A stretch of 64,000 nucleotides of DNA, taken from the NCBI RefSeq assembly GCF_000150275.1, contig NW_002060944.1, positions 8,135,033 to 8,199,032 on the forward strand, read 5' to 3'. The notes under the pieces were generated by a model that ran no database searches, was not told the origin of the DNA, and was given only the letters and a program-made list of their open reading frames with translations. Source of the stretch: Trichoplax adhaerens (lineage: Eukaryota; Placozoa; Uniplacotomia; Trichoplacea; Trichoplacidae). The position numbers and the translations under genes are program-made. Below, piece after piece: positions 28,141-41,091 of the stretch. The number at the start of each line of letters is the position of its first letter. Within the stretch, counting starts at the first letter, position 1.

Positions 28141-29084
28141 CAAAGTAGGCAAAGATACCCTCAACCGAAACGATGGAGAGAATAGTATTTTTCCTTAGTC
28201 ATTTCACCGCATAGCCTTAGTAGTGGCTGTAAGTAGGAGGAATTAGTAGTATATTGATAACAATCTATTGCTGAGATAGACTTCCGCCATTATGGTTTTA
28301 ATTCTATAACAATACTAAAAATGAGCCAGGAATCATAAATCAACTTAAAATTCTTGGCAGCCAATTAATTCAAGTAGAATTCTGTTTACTCTCTCATCTC
28401 TGTTAAGCTAAATTTCGATCGTCATTTCCTTAAACAACCAAGTCATGCTGCCTTTATTTTCCAACTCATTACTACTGTTACTTACAGACTAAAATATAAA
28501 AAATAAGTAAGTTTTCCATCTATAGCAAATCAAATAATCACTTGAGCCAAGCAAAGTAGAGCGATTTTCCAGAAATCAATATGGCACCCGCCTAATTTTT
28601 ATTTATTTTACGCTTTTATTCTTGAATCTTATTTTAGGATATGTGATTCTAATAATACCATGTGTGTAAGTTATTCATAGTTTACGAGAATGATACTATG
28701 GACATAAATTTTTGCTTGATCATCTTTCATTACGTCAAATCATCCTTTATTGACATCAATAAGGAAGAATAAATAATGACTTTGAACCATTTTACCATGA
28801 AATTATTTCATTCCTTATTAAAACATTAAACTAGAATTACAAGAAATTGTCTTTTATAAGGATAAAAGAGTATTAGAGGAACTACTTTACAACCAATGTA
28901 ATAATGAAAACCGAGTCCAATTACCGAATATTGATTCTTCATTGAGGTGGATAAAAAAATTGTTTAGATAGTAACTCAGACGATCTTTCCGTTCTTTTAC
29001 ACCAATTTCTTTTGAAAACAAATGCCTTAATCTAGAAAATTGTCGGTAGTCAGTATTGATCCCTGTTCAATATTCCTTTTGGAA

Positions 29085-29360
29085 GCAGCATAGATCGGTC
29101 ATTTCAATATTCTTCTAGGTTAATACTATATGGGATAACTATACATTGCCTAATCAATTATAAATGAGGAGAAGATGAGAAAGTTTCATCGATTTTTGCA
29201 ATTTCATGAATAATATTCTAAAAGACAGCATAGATCAGTTATTTCAATATTCTACTACGTTAATACTAGAAGAGATAGCTTTACGACTCTCGATCAATCA
29301 TTAACGAATAGGAGATAAAAATTTTCGTCGACTTTTTACACTTCCATAGATAATATTTTG
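29085..29360. repeat. Two-copy tandem duplication, period about 137 bp
   Basis: gcagcatagatc(g/a)gt(c/t)atttcaatattct is followed by ac/gg-ttaatacta, a t(c/t)aatca block, gagaa/gata and a final ataatatt(c/t)t(a/g)aaaga. The whole arrangement is present at about 29090 and again at about 29225. The duplication lies 170-440 bp upstream of the coiled-coil/death-domain gene, so it may fall in its 5' flank. The copies differ at many positions. Confidence 0.75.
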
Positions 29361-29529
29361 AAAGACTTTGCTATTCTATCATAGTCTACTTTAGAAAAGA
29401 TTGAATATACTAGCAAATAAATATTTCATTGCGGTAATGTAAGAGTGAATATGGAGAAACTTTTTGATGATATTTCGCTTTTCTCTCTTGCATTGAATTT
29501 AGCATGACGAATTAGAATTAGTCTCTGGC

Positions 29530-31762
29530 ATGGCTCGTGAAACTTTCCTAGCCGAACAATGCCTTTCCTTTAATAATCAAATCCAAGATTTAATACCATG
29601 TACATTCATTCATCGTTTCCATCAATCATTGAAGAAAGTAACAAGACGTTGGAGAACACACTACCGACGCAGTTATGGCCGAATACGTTCAATTCAAGAT
29701 GTTATTAAATTAGCCAAATGGGAACGCCGACATTTATCTACTAATAATGCCATATGCAATCGTTTAGTACTAGGAAATCCAGCTTGTCCATCGCCTACAG
29801 ATCTACAAATGTTTTGCGATTTTTGTAGTAAAATAGAAGAATTACGACAACGTTTTACCCATAGTATCTATCAGCCATTATTAGATTTCTTCTATGATGC
29901 CCAAGTTGGTGGCCGAAAATTAATTAAAATTGCAAATATACTTGAGAAAATTGTTCGAGACTGGGATCGTTTACTCAATACAGACCAAATACAACCAAAG
30001 TATTTCTCATCTTGCAGCGCGACATGGAAAGGATTACCTAAGAGAGACGAAGCGCTAGAATATTATGATATCCTAAGGCTACTACCGGATTTAATCGAGA
30101 AAGCATTTGAAGCATTACGATTAGCAAGGCAATGGCGACAATTATTAAAATCATCCCAATATCACAATCCTGTTGGCCAAAATAGGACTACTAGACGTAC
30201 TGATTGTCATGATTATTCCGATTCAAGTGAAGGTACTTGTGTTAATAGCCCATCGAGTAATGGTAGTCCAGTCGATGTTAGCCATCATGATAAAGAAAAC
30301 CACCAACACCGACTGCCATCGCAACAACCACCACTGCAACAGTCTTATGTCAATGCAGAGAGTCGAAATTCATCCGACGATAGTGGACGACCTAAATCTC
30401 GGCTAAAATTACGACCTCGGTCTAAAGTAACATCGATTAACCAAGATGATCAACATAGGAAACAACTGAAAAAGATTGAAAAGGAATTAAAAGCCAGTAA
30501 AAAGAAATGCAATCATTTAGAGAAACAATTAAAAGCGGCTATGGAAGCTTGTGAAAATTTACAAAGTGAACGAGATCGTGCTGAAACTGAATGCCAACAA
30601 TTGCGCCAACAATTACAACAAAGTAAGCAGCAATTGCAAGATACAACAGCACGATTAGAACGAACAGATTGTCGTAATCGTTTCTTAGAAGATGAAATTA
30701 ATCGAGCTATGCAAAGGATGCATAGCTCAGACGAGCAATTAATGCGAGCAACCAATCATGTCAAATGGTTGCGTAAAGAACTCGAGCGGACACGACAGCG
30801 TTCTGGTCAGCTTGAAAAGGATTTAGAATACTTGCATGAAAGGATGCAAGGGTTAAAATTAGAATTAGATAGTGCTCGCAATAAACAACATTCATTACAT
30901 GGTAACTTGCAATTACTACAACGATTAGAAGATTTCCATGAATTAACGGGTGCCATGGAGCCACGCCAACTATCATCGTTAAGAACGACATTATCTGATA
31001 AGTTGGAAGTGGTCCAAAATCGAAGTCGTAGTATTGAAGATGATTTAGATAATTGTCTTACACGTTGTAATACATTACAGAGTCAGCTGGATGTTGCTAG
31101 AGCAAGAGAAAGAGTAGTGCAAAGAATTCGTCATCAATCCAAAGATCAAAACGATCAAAATCCTCCATCATCCAGTATGTACAGTATAATATCGGTTAAT
31201 TTTCTAATAAATTACCGGTAGTATTACTCTATCTTGCCAATAGCGTAATTATACATTCAGTGTGGCACTAGATAATAAGATTAAGAGTGAATTTTTATCT
31301 ATATTATAGCTACTTGGGATTCCATAACAGTATCATACCCCTCTATCTCATCCTAAAATGATATTCCATTGCAATAGTTACCATTATTGACTAAGTTCTA
31401 ACTTTCCAATGTTTTACTTAATATCAACAGATTCTCCGTTACCTCAATTAGAGCAATTGCAACAAAAACAAGGAATATCCGATCGCTGTTTAACCGAATT
31501 TCAACTGAATGAAATTGCAAGAATTATCCGTGATTATTGGAAGGATTTAGGACGATCTCTTGGTCTTAGCGAATCGGATTTAGTTAGCATTGAAAATGAC
31601 CATCAAGGATCGACACATGAACAAAAATATGCGGTCTTATTAACATGGCGAGATAAACTAGGTCCTCAAGCTACTGTTCGACAACTTATTGCTGCCATGT
31701 TACGAATTAATCAACAATTTGATGCGAACATTATCTTAATGACTTGCTCTGCTTCTTCCTAA
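29530..31762 (+). CDS. Basic coiled-coil protein with C-terminal death domain (2 exons)
   Basis: Exon 1 is 29530-31174; the intron has a GTATGT donor and an AACAG acceptor; exon 2 is 31431-31762. Phase 1 joins cleanly, giving 658 residues. Residues 1-220 are helical, rich in Arg, Trp and His, and unrecognised. Residues 220-300 are a low-complexity Ser/Gln/Asn/His linker. Residues about 307-530 form a long coiled coil rich in Lys, Glu, Gln and Arg. Residues about 571-645 form a death domain: RIIRDYWKDLGRSLGLSESD, then the IENDH helix, then LLTWRDKLG, ATVRQLI and AAMLRI. This is the W..L...LGLS...I...L..W.....ATV..LI pattern of ankyrin/UNC5-type death domains. Death domains mediate homotypic assembly in apoptotic and immune signalling; the coiled coil suggests an oligomeric scaffold (inference). 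I do not recognise an orthologue. An ATG at 29530 directly precedes the conserved open frame. Confidence 0.85.
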
Positions 31763-33195
31763 CTGACTATGAAAATATTTCATACTATCTTAATGACTTC
31801 AACTGGGACTATTCTATCTTTGAATAGATAGATAATTTTAAGCATATCATTCAATAATCTTCAGAACAATTTGCAAATGCAATCAGTTAAAAATTTCAAA
31901 TTCTATGATATTGTATTGGCTAATGAGTTATTATAAGATAGGCAGAGATATACGACAAGCAGAATTATTGTAGGGTGAAAATATTTCTCCCTAACATTAA
32001 ATTGGATATTATGGTACAATTACCTCGCAAGATTTATACAATCATTATATATCGGCTGAAGCACTTATACCTTTGCTAAAATAAAAAATATGACTATTTG
32101 ATTTAATTGTACAGCACAAGATTCATATTATTAATAATAAGATTGAATATACCAATACTTTACAAGAACGAGTCAAACTGATAAATGACATTATAGATGA
32201 ATTACTACCATACACTGACATTTAATTACCGGAAATACGTAGCAAATATCACTCTTACTTGATTGATGTGAGATAAAGAGCCATGAACCTTTCCTCTACC
32301 ATAAATAATTACATTGTTGGAAATAGCTAGAATGAATAATGCATTCTTTCCAATGATATAATTCATCGTTCAAAACTTGCCAAATTATAATTGTCACAAT
32401 GCTATACTGTACCAGTAATAATTTACTAGAGCATAGATCAAAAATGAAACATTCTATGAATTTTATTTGAAATCTTAATCCTGACGTAACGATAAAATAC
32501 AATAAAAAACTATAAATACGAACATTTATTGCTGAATTTTGAGGTTATACATAGCTACGGTAATGCGGTAAATATAGAATATACCTGATTACCTTTAAAT
32601 TTTATCATTACTTTGCATAAATTACATCTATTTCAAATTTAATGACTTTTTAAAATTTAAAAGCAATTTAACCTTTGCAATAATAAAATACGATGTTACG
32701 AAAAATTTGATTAGTTCTGTAAACTTAAATCTTGCAGTCTTTATTTATTCTTTTGTATATAGGGTACGGTAAAAGGACATCTTACTAACGATGACGATCT
32801 ATCCATGAAATACAAGTTGAATTTATAACAGATAGTCGAGATTATCATTACGTGATGTCCACTAACATCAATAACATCATAAAATTAATTGCTTTTACTT
32901 TTTACTTTATATCAATTTCACAATACCGCAGCAATTTCCAAGTCATGTTGTATATATATATATATATATATTGTGTATACGTAGATCTGTCATTTACTGT
33001 ACACTCGTGAGAATATCCCAATAAGCTAATTTAAGATTAAATCAACACTGGCATTACTGCTATTACCAGACACATTTTATAATAACTATTACCTAATACT
33101 TGCGTAAAATATCTCCACTACAATACGCGTCATGGTACTGGGCTGCCTTCTGACCATATCTGCAGAAGAGGCATTAAGAAATCACTTAAGTAATC
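31763..33195. other. Convergent intergenic spacer with a TA microsatellite
   Basis: This lies between the 3' ends of the death-domain gene and PTCD1. It is AT-rich with no recognisable exon. A run of about ten TA dinucleotides lies at 32951-32971. AATAAA-like hexamers near 32080 could serve the upstream gene. Confidence 0.5.
32951..32971. repeat. (TA)n microsatellite
   Basis: An uninterrupted alternating TA tract of about 21 bp in the convergent spacer. Confidence 0.95.
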
Positions 33196-35912
33196 CTATA
33201 CAGCATTTTCTACTTTGTCGTCGATTTCGACTCTATTCGCTTTTATTCTTTTCTGCCATGATGCATAAAACTTGGGAAACCATTTGGTCACTTTAGTAGA
33301 CGAAGCTTTTCCAGACTAAGATAATTTTTAAGAAAAGGTACATGAAAATATGCCATACACTAAAAGCAAACGTGAATATCATTGAATTTCACCTTTCTGA
33401 GAGCGGTTTGGAGAATATCCATAATAATCTCATTAGGATATGCGCCGTCTTCAAGCATGTACTACAAAAATAATGCCATTTATGTTTTAGCAAGCTACAC
33501 AAGGCTACAGTAAATATGTATCGTGTAATTAAAGATACAAGTAAAATAGTTTATATGAAGTTATTTATTGGAAAGTAAAATGCAATAAAATTATGTTGCG
33601 ATTATTTGTGATTACCTCCATTACTCCGACAACAAGTTTGAAATCGTAGTTATTAACGGCAGTCTTTAACAGCGTACCGTAGATGAAACTATTTGGGTTA
33701 AGTCCCGCAACCTGGATAGAGGCATGTGATAAATTGCAAAAACACCGAAAAATATCTATTACCTTATTAATAATTACAAGAAGTCAGTAGCTGCATCGCT
33801 CTTGAACAACTACTATAATCTAAGAGCAAAAAGCTGTCTAAGACGCTGCAAAATCTTACTTTCATGTCCTTGAGCATCTTTAAACCTTGATCTTTACTTT
33901 GACAACATGACGCAAGCACCTGGTAAGTTTTCAGATCTGGTTCAACACCGGTTGTTAGCAAGATTTTAAAAAGAGTCTATACAACATGTCGAAGTTAAAT
34001 AACTCATTATTTCATATAAGTACACAAAAAGTACAACTTATTAGAAATATGATACTATCGTGCTACGGTTCGAATTATAATATTAGCGACTTACCTTTGC
34101 ATGTGAAAGCTTGCCTTCAAGTACTTGTCGTCTAAGCAATGAATTCATAAATGCTACATCAAGAGTAATTTTATTTGCCCTGGTATATTTAATTAAATCA
34201 CCAATTTGCTGATACGGGACAATATATGATAATAGATCGAATGTTGTTATATTTGGCTTAATTTTCAGTTCGGATAATTTTTCTAAAAATGTCTCTAAAC
34301 CACCTAAAATGTCAATTTTACTCTCTATGCCATCTTGTTCGGGTGGTAAATCACAATCTCGAAGCACTAATAACATCATGTTGTATGAATAAATATTATA
34401 ATCAACATTTTTCTGGTACATCTCTTCCCACAATTGTAATGCTCTAGTTATTCCCTTGACTTTATCTCTACTACACGCTTTTAATAAATAACAATAAGTG
34501 TAAGTATCTGCAGCGAAGTTTTTATCCAGCATAGTATTATAAGCTTCAAATGGTTCTTCAGGTTCAGCTTCGCATTCAACTAATGCTTGTATCAGTGCAT
34601 TATACGTAATTGCATTAGACACATCTTCGGTTGATTCCATTTCATTTTTTAGATTATAAACACGCTTTAAGTGTGCAGAAGGTGTAGAAGCACATGCACA
34701 TGCACTAAATAAGCTGGTAAATGTCCTATCAGTCGGTTGTAATCCACGTTTTTTCATCTACAGATTTTTATACATTGAGAACATCATGCCATTCATAGAA
34801 ATACTTAGCATAACAAATCATTCGTCATCATTTACCTGATTATATAATTTAAAGGCTGTATTTGGTGCACCATGTTTACCATAGGCCGAAATCATGACGT
34901 TATACATGACCGAATTCGATTTGGTTTTCATTTTGCCTTGATTGAATTTGTCCAATATATTCATGGCTTTATCTAACTACAAAGGTGAAAATAGAATCCA
35001 ATTTTAGTTCTACTCATCAAGTTAATTTCATTATTAGTGATAGCCCAATTGGTAGCGTGCAATATCGTGATCAGCTCACTTAGCTACTACATATGTTATC
35101 CATTAAATTACTCGATGTAGTAGCAGTTTTGTTGTATTGTACATTAAGAGTCTTGTATCATACAAGTTGTATGGAAATTCCTTCAGCTTCGCCTACTATC
35201 ATTATACTTGTCATAGTCAAATCATGCAAACTGGTATATTACCTTGTGGTTCCTGTTCAATTCCACCATAAATCCGATATATTGTGCAACATACATTCGA
35301 AGTTTTTGTTTTGCAGTTTTCCTGATTAAACTTGGTAATAACTTATTACTATTAGGTACTTTATGAAGCGAATCGTATTCGTAATCTTCCATCAAAATTT
35401 TTCTCTTTATGAGTATATCATCATGTTACAAAAGAGAAGAGAGTACAATAAGATTATGAATGAAAGAAATATGCAATAAACATCTGTATAGGTAAGTCAA
35501 GAATACTATTGAAGATAGATATAGAATATTGCACAGGCAAATTCATTTACAGCAGGTGCTTCATTCGTATTATTCTATTGCAGCATTACAATGAGTGGTA
35601 GCGAATTTAGCTTTTACTGTACTGTGCAAATTTATGAATTTGAATTCAAACTTAGGCAAACCATATAACATCATCGGGATCAAGTCGAATGATATTACAG
35701 CGAATCTATACCTCTTCCTTTGGATCTACGCGTGATTTCTTAGGACGGCCATATTCATCAGCAATTACCCAATTGACTGCAGCAACATGCATATTCCTAC
35801 CAGCTACTAACTTACTCAATTGATAATAATTATTCAGGCTACTGCAATCCCCTAGATTACCTAAAAATACTTTCTTGAATGCATTTCGTACTAGTGCCGT
35901 TAATATTCGCAT
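33196..35912 (-). CDS. PTCD1: PTCD1-like mitochondrial pentatricopeptide-repeat protein (8 exons)
   Basis: PPR proteins of this family bind mitochondrial RNA; human PTCD1 affects leucine tRNAs, 16S rRNA and respiratory complexes. Exons, 5' to 3': 35712-35912, 35243-35404, 34836-34976, 34095-34757, 33860-33976, 33616-33711, 33393-33461, 33196-33315. All are phase 0 with GT/AG ends and give 522 residues. Human-like landmarks: AFKLYNQMKKRGLQPTDRTF at the PPR start; YALQ-like ITRALQLWEEMYQ; LGGLETFLEKLSELKIKPNI; FMNSLLRR; GVEPDLKTYQVLASCC; GLKMLKDMK; FPKFYASWQKR. The N-terminus MRILTALVRNAFKKVFL is basic and amphipathic, as expected for mitochondrial import. The protein is shorter than the roughly 700-residue human one, mainly from a shorter central linker. 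The first two exons are less secure than the rest; exon 2 uses an acceptor at ATAAAG. Confidence 0.85.
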
Positions 35913-37063
35913 CTTGGTAGCTTTAGATCGACTCTGATAGCTCAATTTAGCCTGCAAATCCAACTCAACTCAACTCGATTTGATGGTGCTGCATTTAGCC
36001 ATTTTAATCGCGGACATGTGACACTGGGGCAACCCGGTGACCAACCTATCCCATACAATTTCTTAAAGTAGAGTGGTTGTGCAAAATAGATTGTCACCCT
36101 ACGACGTTCTCCTTCGATAGAAATAGACTGCGAATAAATTGGCACAGGGTGACAGTCTATTTTACTCGACCGTAAGAGCATCTTTCGCCCAGGATGACGT
36201 AACAAGTTCCTTTGCATCGCTGTTTCGTGTCAAAATAAGTATACGGTACCAAACAGTACCTAATGATATAACGCAACGTATGAATATACTGACATTGTAA
36301 AGTTTTTTATTTTAGCTCAATGTCGCAATTTTCATATATATCGGAATATATTAACAGTGAGTTATTTTAGACCAGCTTATAGACACTATATATATTATTT
36401 AATATTACTATTCATGTAAAACATAAAGGTAAGCACTTTACTCTTTGTAGTATGAAGTATATCGGCACCAAAGTCCTATAATTGATTGTGTTCCAATCGC
36501 CATATTTATAGACTGCAGACTGCACAGCCAATCGTAATACTTTTGAGTCGAAAATTTCTGTATTGTAAAGAGTAAACTTGCCTTTTTGCTCGTTTTCCAG
36601 AGCTAATGATAGTGAATAATACTTCTAGTAACTCTAATTTGATCTAAATGAACTAGCTATTAATCTATTCGAATATACAGATTAAAATGAGCTTTCGCTA
36701 AATGTCACCGTCATGACCGTTCCGAATGTTTCATACTAAGTCGTATATCGTTCGTTGCAACTTGAGTAACTTGGTAATACTGTATACCATATACTGGCTT
36801 GGACCAGTCTTATAACATTGAAATTCCGGATAAGGAACAGACGTACGGACGTCCGTATATTATTGCATTTTCTAACGGTACGGTGCACAAGCGTAACCAC
36901 AGTGTTATGCGAAGCAACAGTGTGCAAAATGAGCTGTCACCTCTTAGCCTGGTCTGCTTTCTATTTAATCCAGTCAAAACTAGAATCGCGTAAATAAAGA
37001 TGTGACAGAGTGTTTTGCACACCACTTTTCATCGTCTATCGTCGCTTCAGCTAGACTAGGAAA
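35913..37063. other. Divergent intergenic region between PTCD1 and ACTR8
   Basis: 1.15 kb separates the two start codons, so both promoters should lie here. On the PTCD1 side a 10-codon frame (ATG at 36002, TGA at 35970-35972) is in frame with, and upstream of, the proposed start. No convincing TATA box was found for either gene. Confidence 0.5.
36083..36163. repeat. 81-bp inverted repeat (hairpin) upstream of PTCD1
   Basis: Arms of 18 bp at 36083-36100 and 36146-36163 are reverse complements with one mismatch (aaaatagattgtcaccct against agggtgacagtctatttt). The 45-bp loop contains a further aatagact fragment. It lies 170-250 bp upstream of the PTCD1 start, in the divergent spacer. It could be a tiny MITE remnant or a structured 5' element. 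Confidence 0.75.
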
Positions 37064-40000
37064 ATGGCTGCAGTGCAGGAAGAGGAGACTGTTAATGAGG
37101 TCTAAAATTTCATCATTTGAATCGGATTAAATTTAATTCTATCCAATTTTTAGACGTGATAATCCATATTATTTTATAACAGATCGAATTGACTTAAATC
37201 GCTGCAGATTTTTCATATGATTGCTTTTTTATATATGTAAACTATCGCAGGTGCCCACTATCTCCGCTCAAACCATTATCGTAATCCATCCAGGCTCCTT
37301 AAATTTAAGAATTGGCTTAGCATCTCATCATCAACCCATTACTATTCCTCATGTAATTGCACGTCGATGTAAGAATAAGAAGTTAAAACGAAGTAGAAAG
37401 AATCACTTCCGACGCGATGGCTATAAGGTTAGCAACGGATAAGAATTGGCTTGTAAAATAGTGATGTTAAAGGATAAATAATTAGATAAAGGTAGTATTA
37501 TAACCCACGTGAAAGTAATCCAAAATAAGCTTGTTGTTAGTCAAGAAGTAAATATTCCTCAACATAAATAGAATTATTAACACTTGATGGATACTATGTA
37601 GAAAAATTTGATATCTGCAGTAATTCGTACTGAGATAATTAGAAGGAGGCAATACTGCTTGATCAGAATCAGCACGTAAATGTATATTTACTATTCGGTG
37701 CTGTTCATGCTAGCCATTTGAAATTGATATGTACAGTAACGCTATTGATGCATTTTTTAGATCTAAATAATAACCATTGATCTTCTCTACTTCAATAATT
37801 AATATATTGAACTATACTAGTGACCCACTATATTTGAAAAATTCTTCATACATATTAACTCAAGGTCATCTATTATCAACTTTAGGATACTGAAAGCAAC
37901 CATCTGATGGAGGCTGCATTAGCTAACATAAATCACGCCTTGCGCTCGCATAGATCAAATTATGGAATAAAATCGCAACACTATACAGTCAGTTCGGTAA
38001 TGCTTTAAAAGAGGATAGACTACTGGAGTCTAGATTAAATTTCTCATTTAAAAACTCTTGTATGCAGATTTACTTGACGATTAAACGAATATATAAGGTT
38101 AACGTTCATTGACTTACAATAGCAATTATATGCAATAACGTTATTCGAATCATCCTTTAAATATATAGATCCTTACACATAATAAAAATGTCAAGTGTGA
38201 AATGGTTGCTCAGGATCCTGAAAAGTTATTAACATGGAATGATGTTAACGATCAACCAGATTTTGTTGTTGGTCCTGCGGTTAGTAAATTACGTTAATAG
38301 AATTACTGAGCCCTACTGAAAACTTGATAAAATAATTACCACTTTAGTCAGTACTATACCCATGCAGAAAAAGGTTCGATGATGATTAATTAATTCCTAT
38401 ATATATATATAATGTGATACATGCAAAATAAACAGATCAAATACTTATTGTACCGTACGACAACTGCTTCATAAGATTCTGCTATAGTGACCATCGTAAA
38501 GCCAAAATTGATAATTTGCATTTTGAACATGATGCGGATTAGGCACTATATATTGAAGAAAGTGAGCCGTATGAACTGTTTTGGCCAATAAAATTTGGAC
38601 AAATTAATAGACATAAGGGAATTAGTGGTTCTGTTACCGCTATATTTTCTGACTTGGCTGATATTTGGAAAGCGGCTATAGAAGGTTATTTGGATATTCC
38701 AGCAACGGATTTTGAGGTAATAATTATTCCGTATTACTTTGTATTATATTGCTGCTGTTTTAAACTCGATAACCTTCATAAATTAAGTAAACCTTTACTG
38801 CTATATTCATGACTAAGAAAAGGAATGCCTGTTTTTCCTTTCTAGAATTACAAAGCTTTAGTTTTAATACCTGATATTTATGACAGAAGCTTATTTAAAC
38901 ACTATGCTGATTTGTTGCTAAATACCCTGGGATTTTCTGGAATGTTTCTTTATCAAGTAAGATTCGTACTATTGGCATGTCCGGCAATCCTAATATATGC
39001 TCAATGTAATATATATTGCTGTATTAAAAGGAATCTGTTGCCGCCTCCTTTGGAGCTGGTTTTCCGAGTGCCTGTGTAGTAGATATAGGAGATCAAAAAG
39101 CTAGTATCTGTTGTATCGATGATGGAATATCTATTCCTGAAACTAGGTTTCGCGATTAAATATTGTTGAAAAGATTTAAAAAGTTATAGCTAGGTATTAA
39201 TACATTTGTTAATGTTAGCAACGTTTCATTAACAGGTTAAGGATTAGTTACGGTGGTAAAGATATAACCCGGTGTTTCTACTATCTATTGGATAAGGTAG
39301 AAATCTTTACGTCATATAGATATTTTCTCGGGGAACAGTTATAATAGGAGATTCGTCTTACATATATTTTAACCTTTTCTAGATCTATTTCCCTTACCGA
39401 GACCTCAGTCCTTACAATCATTTAGATTTAATATTAATAAAGCACCTAAAAGAAGATTTATGTCACTTAGACCCGGTAATAATCATTATTTCAATCATTT
39501 AAAATTTGTGCTGGTGTACTTCTAACCGAAAATACATTTAAATATACTGCTAATATAATATATGAATACGCATAATAAACTGTATGAAATCCGTTGATCT
39601 ATAATATATGTAATGTATACGATCCATAAACTGTATGAAACCTGCTGATCTGTTTTTCTAGACAATTCCAGGCGGAGCTATTCATGATTTTATTGTTGCT
39701 AAACCCGATTGTGATGAGTTACATTACTCTATCCGGTTGGGCGATGAATTATTGCAGGCACCATTAGTAAGTATGACGTAAAGAATAAAAAATAATTTCT
39801 AGTCAAATCTAAGAAAACAATGTTCTTTTATTCTTAGTCTCTTTCATTTTCTGTTATCTATAGGCCTTATTTTATCCATCGTTAATGGGAATAATTGACG
39901 AGGATATTATAACAACCCAACCATCAGTACCATTTGATAGTGAAGATATCATGGATGATCCTAGTTTACTAGAGGTTATCAATAATGTCATAGATTATCT

Positions 40001-40753
40001 ATCGCGTAAATTTATTTTGACCACGACATTCATAATCTGTTTTATTGATCGTGCCTTAAAGTAAGCAACGCTTTATATTTCCTGGTACTTATAGAGTACT
40101 CAGTCCCAAAGCGGAAAAGTAGGACCAAAATCGTCATCAGCGAATCAGTCAAATTCAGCTACTCCAACTCCCGAAACTCCTCAAACTGCTAACTCGTTAT
40201 CCAATAATTTGAGTGATAAGAATATAGTTTCAATTGACCAAGCCATTGTATATAGCATAGATAGCTGCCGTAAGCTGTATTCTCAATACGATAATATTTT
40301 CGATTAGTAATATATCTGTATAACTTACACTTTCGAAATTTCAATGTTCATTAGCTACCGATGAATTGAAGAAGAAAGCTCTGTCATCCATTTTACTAGT
40401 TGGTAAAGGGTTTATGTTTGACAATGCAGCATTTTTTCTGCAAGCTCGTATTCGATCTAAGTTACCTACAGGTCTAAAAAAATACGCTGAACAAATTGAC
40501 GTAACTGGAAAAGTCCGAGTAAGATAACCTATTTATACAGTAATTGCCTTTTTTGCTTATAAAGCGCGCATGATCTTAGTGACAATTTGATTTATTGTCA
40601 TCATTTTAGGATATGGATCCTGGCGTTGTCGCCTGGAAAGGAGCTGCTGTACTTAGTTGTTTAGATAGTGCTCAAGAACTATGGATCTCTCCTGAAGAGT
40701 GGAATAAGTATAGAATTCAAATCCTTCGTGAGCGTTCTCCGTTTGTTTGGTGA
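37064..40753 (+). CDS. ACTR8: Actin-related protein 8, INO80 complex subunit (14 exons)
   Basis: Arp8 belongs to the INO80 remodeller's actin module and helps bind nucleosomes. Exons: 37064-37099, 37251-37427, 37886-37996, 38196-38279, 38543-38716, 38846-38956, 39031-39146, 39242-39296, 39383-39475, 39662-39766, 39864-39974, 40095-40269, 40355-40518, 40610-40753. Phases close to 551 residues (human 624). Human-like blocks in order: IIVIHPGSLNLRIGLA and PHVIARR; NHALRSHRSNYG; WPIKFGQINRHKG; LIPDIYDRSLFK; LGFSGMFLYQESVAASFGAG; VVDIGDQKASICCIDDG; SYGGKDITRCFYYLL; HLKEDLCHLD; IRLGDELLQAP; DQAIVYSID; MDPGVVAWKGAAVLSCLD; and the C-terminus LRERSPFVW. Exon 12 is a Ser/Thr/Gln-rich insert, shorter than in vertebrates. 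The first donor is GTCTAA, so exon 1 is the weakest call. Confidence 0.93.
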
Positions 40754-40846
40754 CAGTGAAAAGGAAGCATTTCTAACATCGCGATTAATCTAGAGTTTCA
40801 TCGAATTTCTATGTATTGCAGGGACTTAACATTTCCAAATCTCTTT

Positions 40847-40852
40847 AATAAA
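40847..40852 (+). terminator. Probable polyadenylation signal of ACTR8
   Basis: AATAAA lies about 95 bp after the ACTR8 stop codon, within the 338-bp convergent spacer before the ADSL 3' end. The next bases are T-rich. No gene lies between 40754 and 41091. Confidence 0.5.
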
Positions 40853-41091
40853 ATTTTATTTATATGTCAGTGTTGAAAAACTTGTTGCAGCTTCAAAATG
40901 TAATAATACAATTAAGACATTCACTAAAATAAACACATGAACATTTTTATCAAAGTCGCATTAAGAGGTAACGTTTTATTGCTAATAGTATGGTAGTATA
41001 ATAAATTAGAAAGTTATAGATACAAAGTATAATGCAAAGAAATATAGTATTAAATTGCTATTTTCTTTAAAGGTACAATAGATATGACCAT

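Noticed and set aside
20588-29529. Transposon island
   Set aside because: No transposase, reverse transcriptase, terminal inverted repeats or long terminal repeats were seen; only tandem and degenerate repeats.
30513-30991. Minus-strand frames inside the death-domain gene
   Set aside because: They are shadows of the coiled-coil coding sequence; the plus-strand frame is far longer and has clear domain content.
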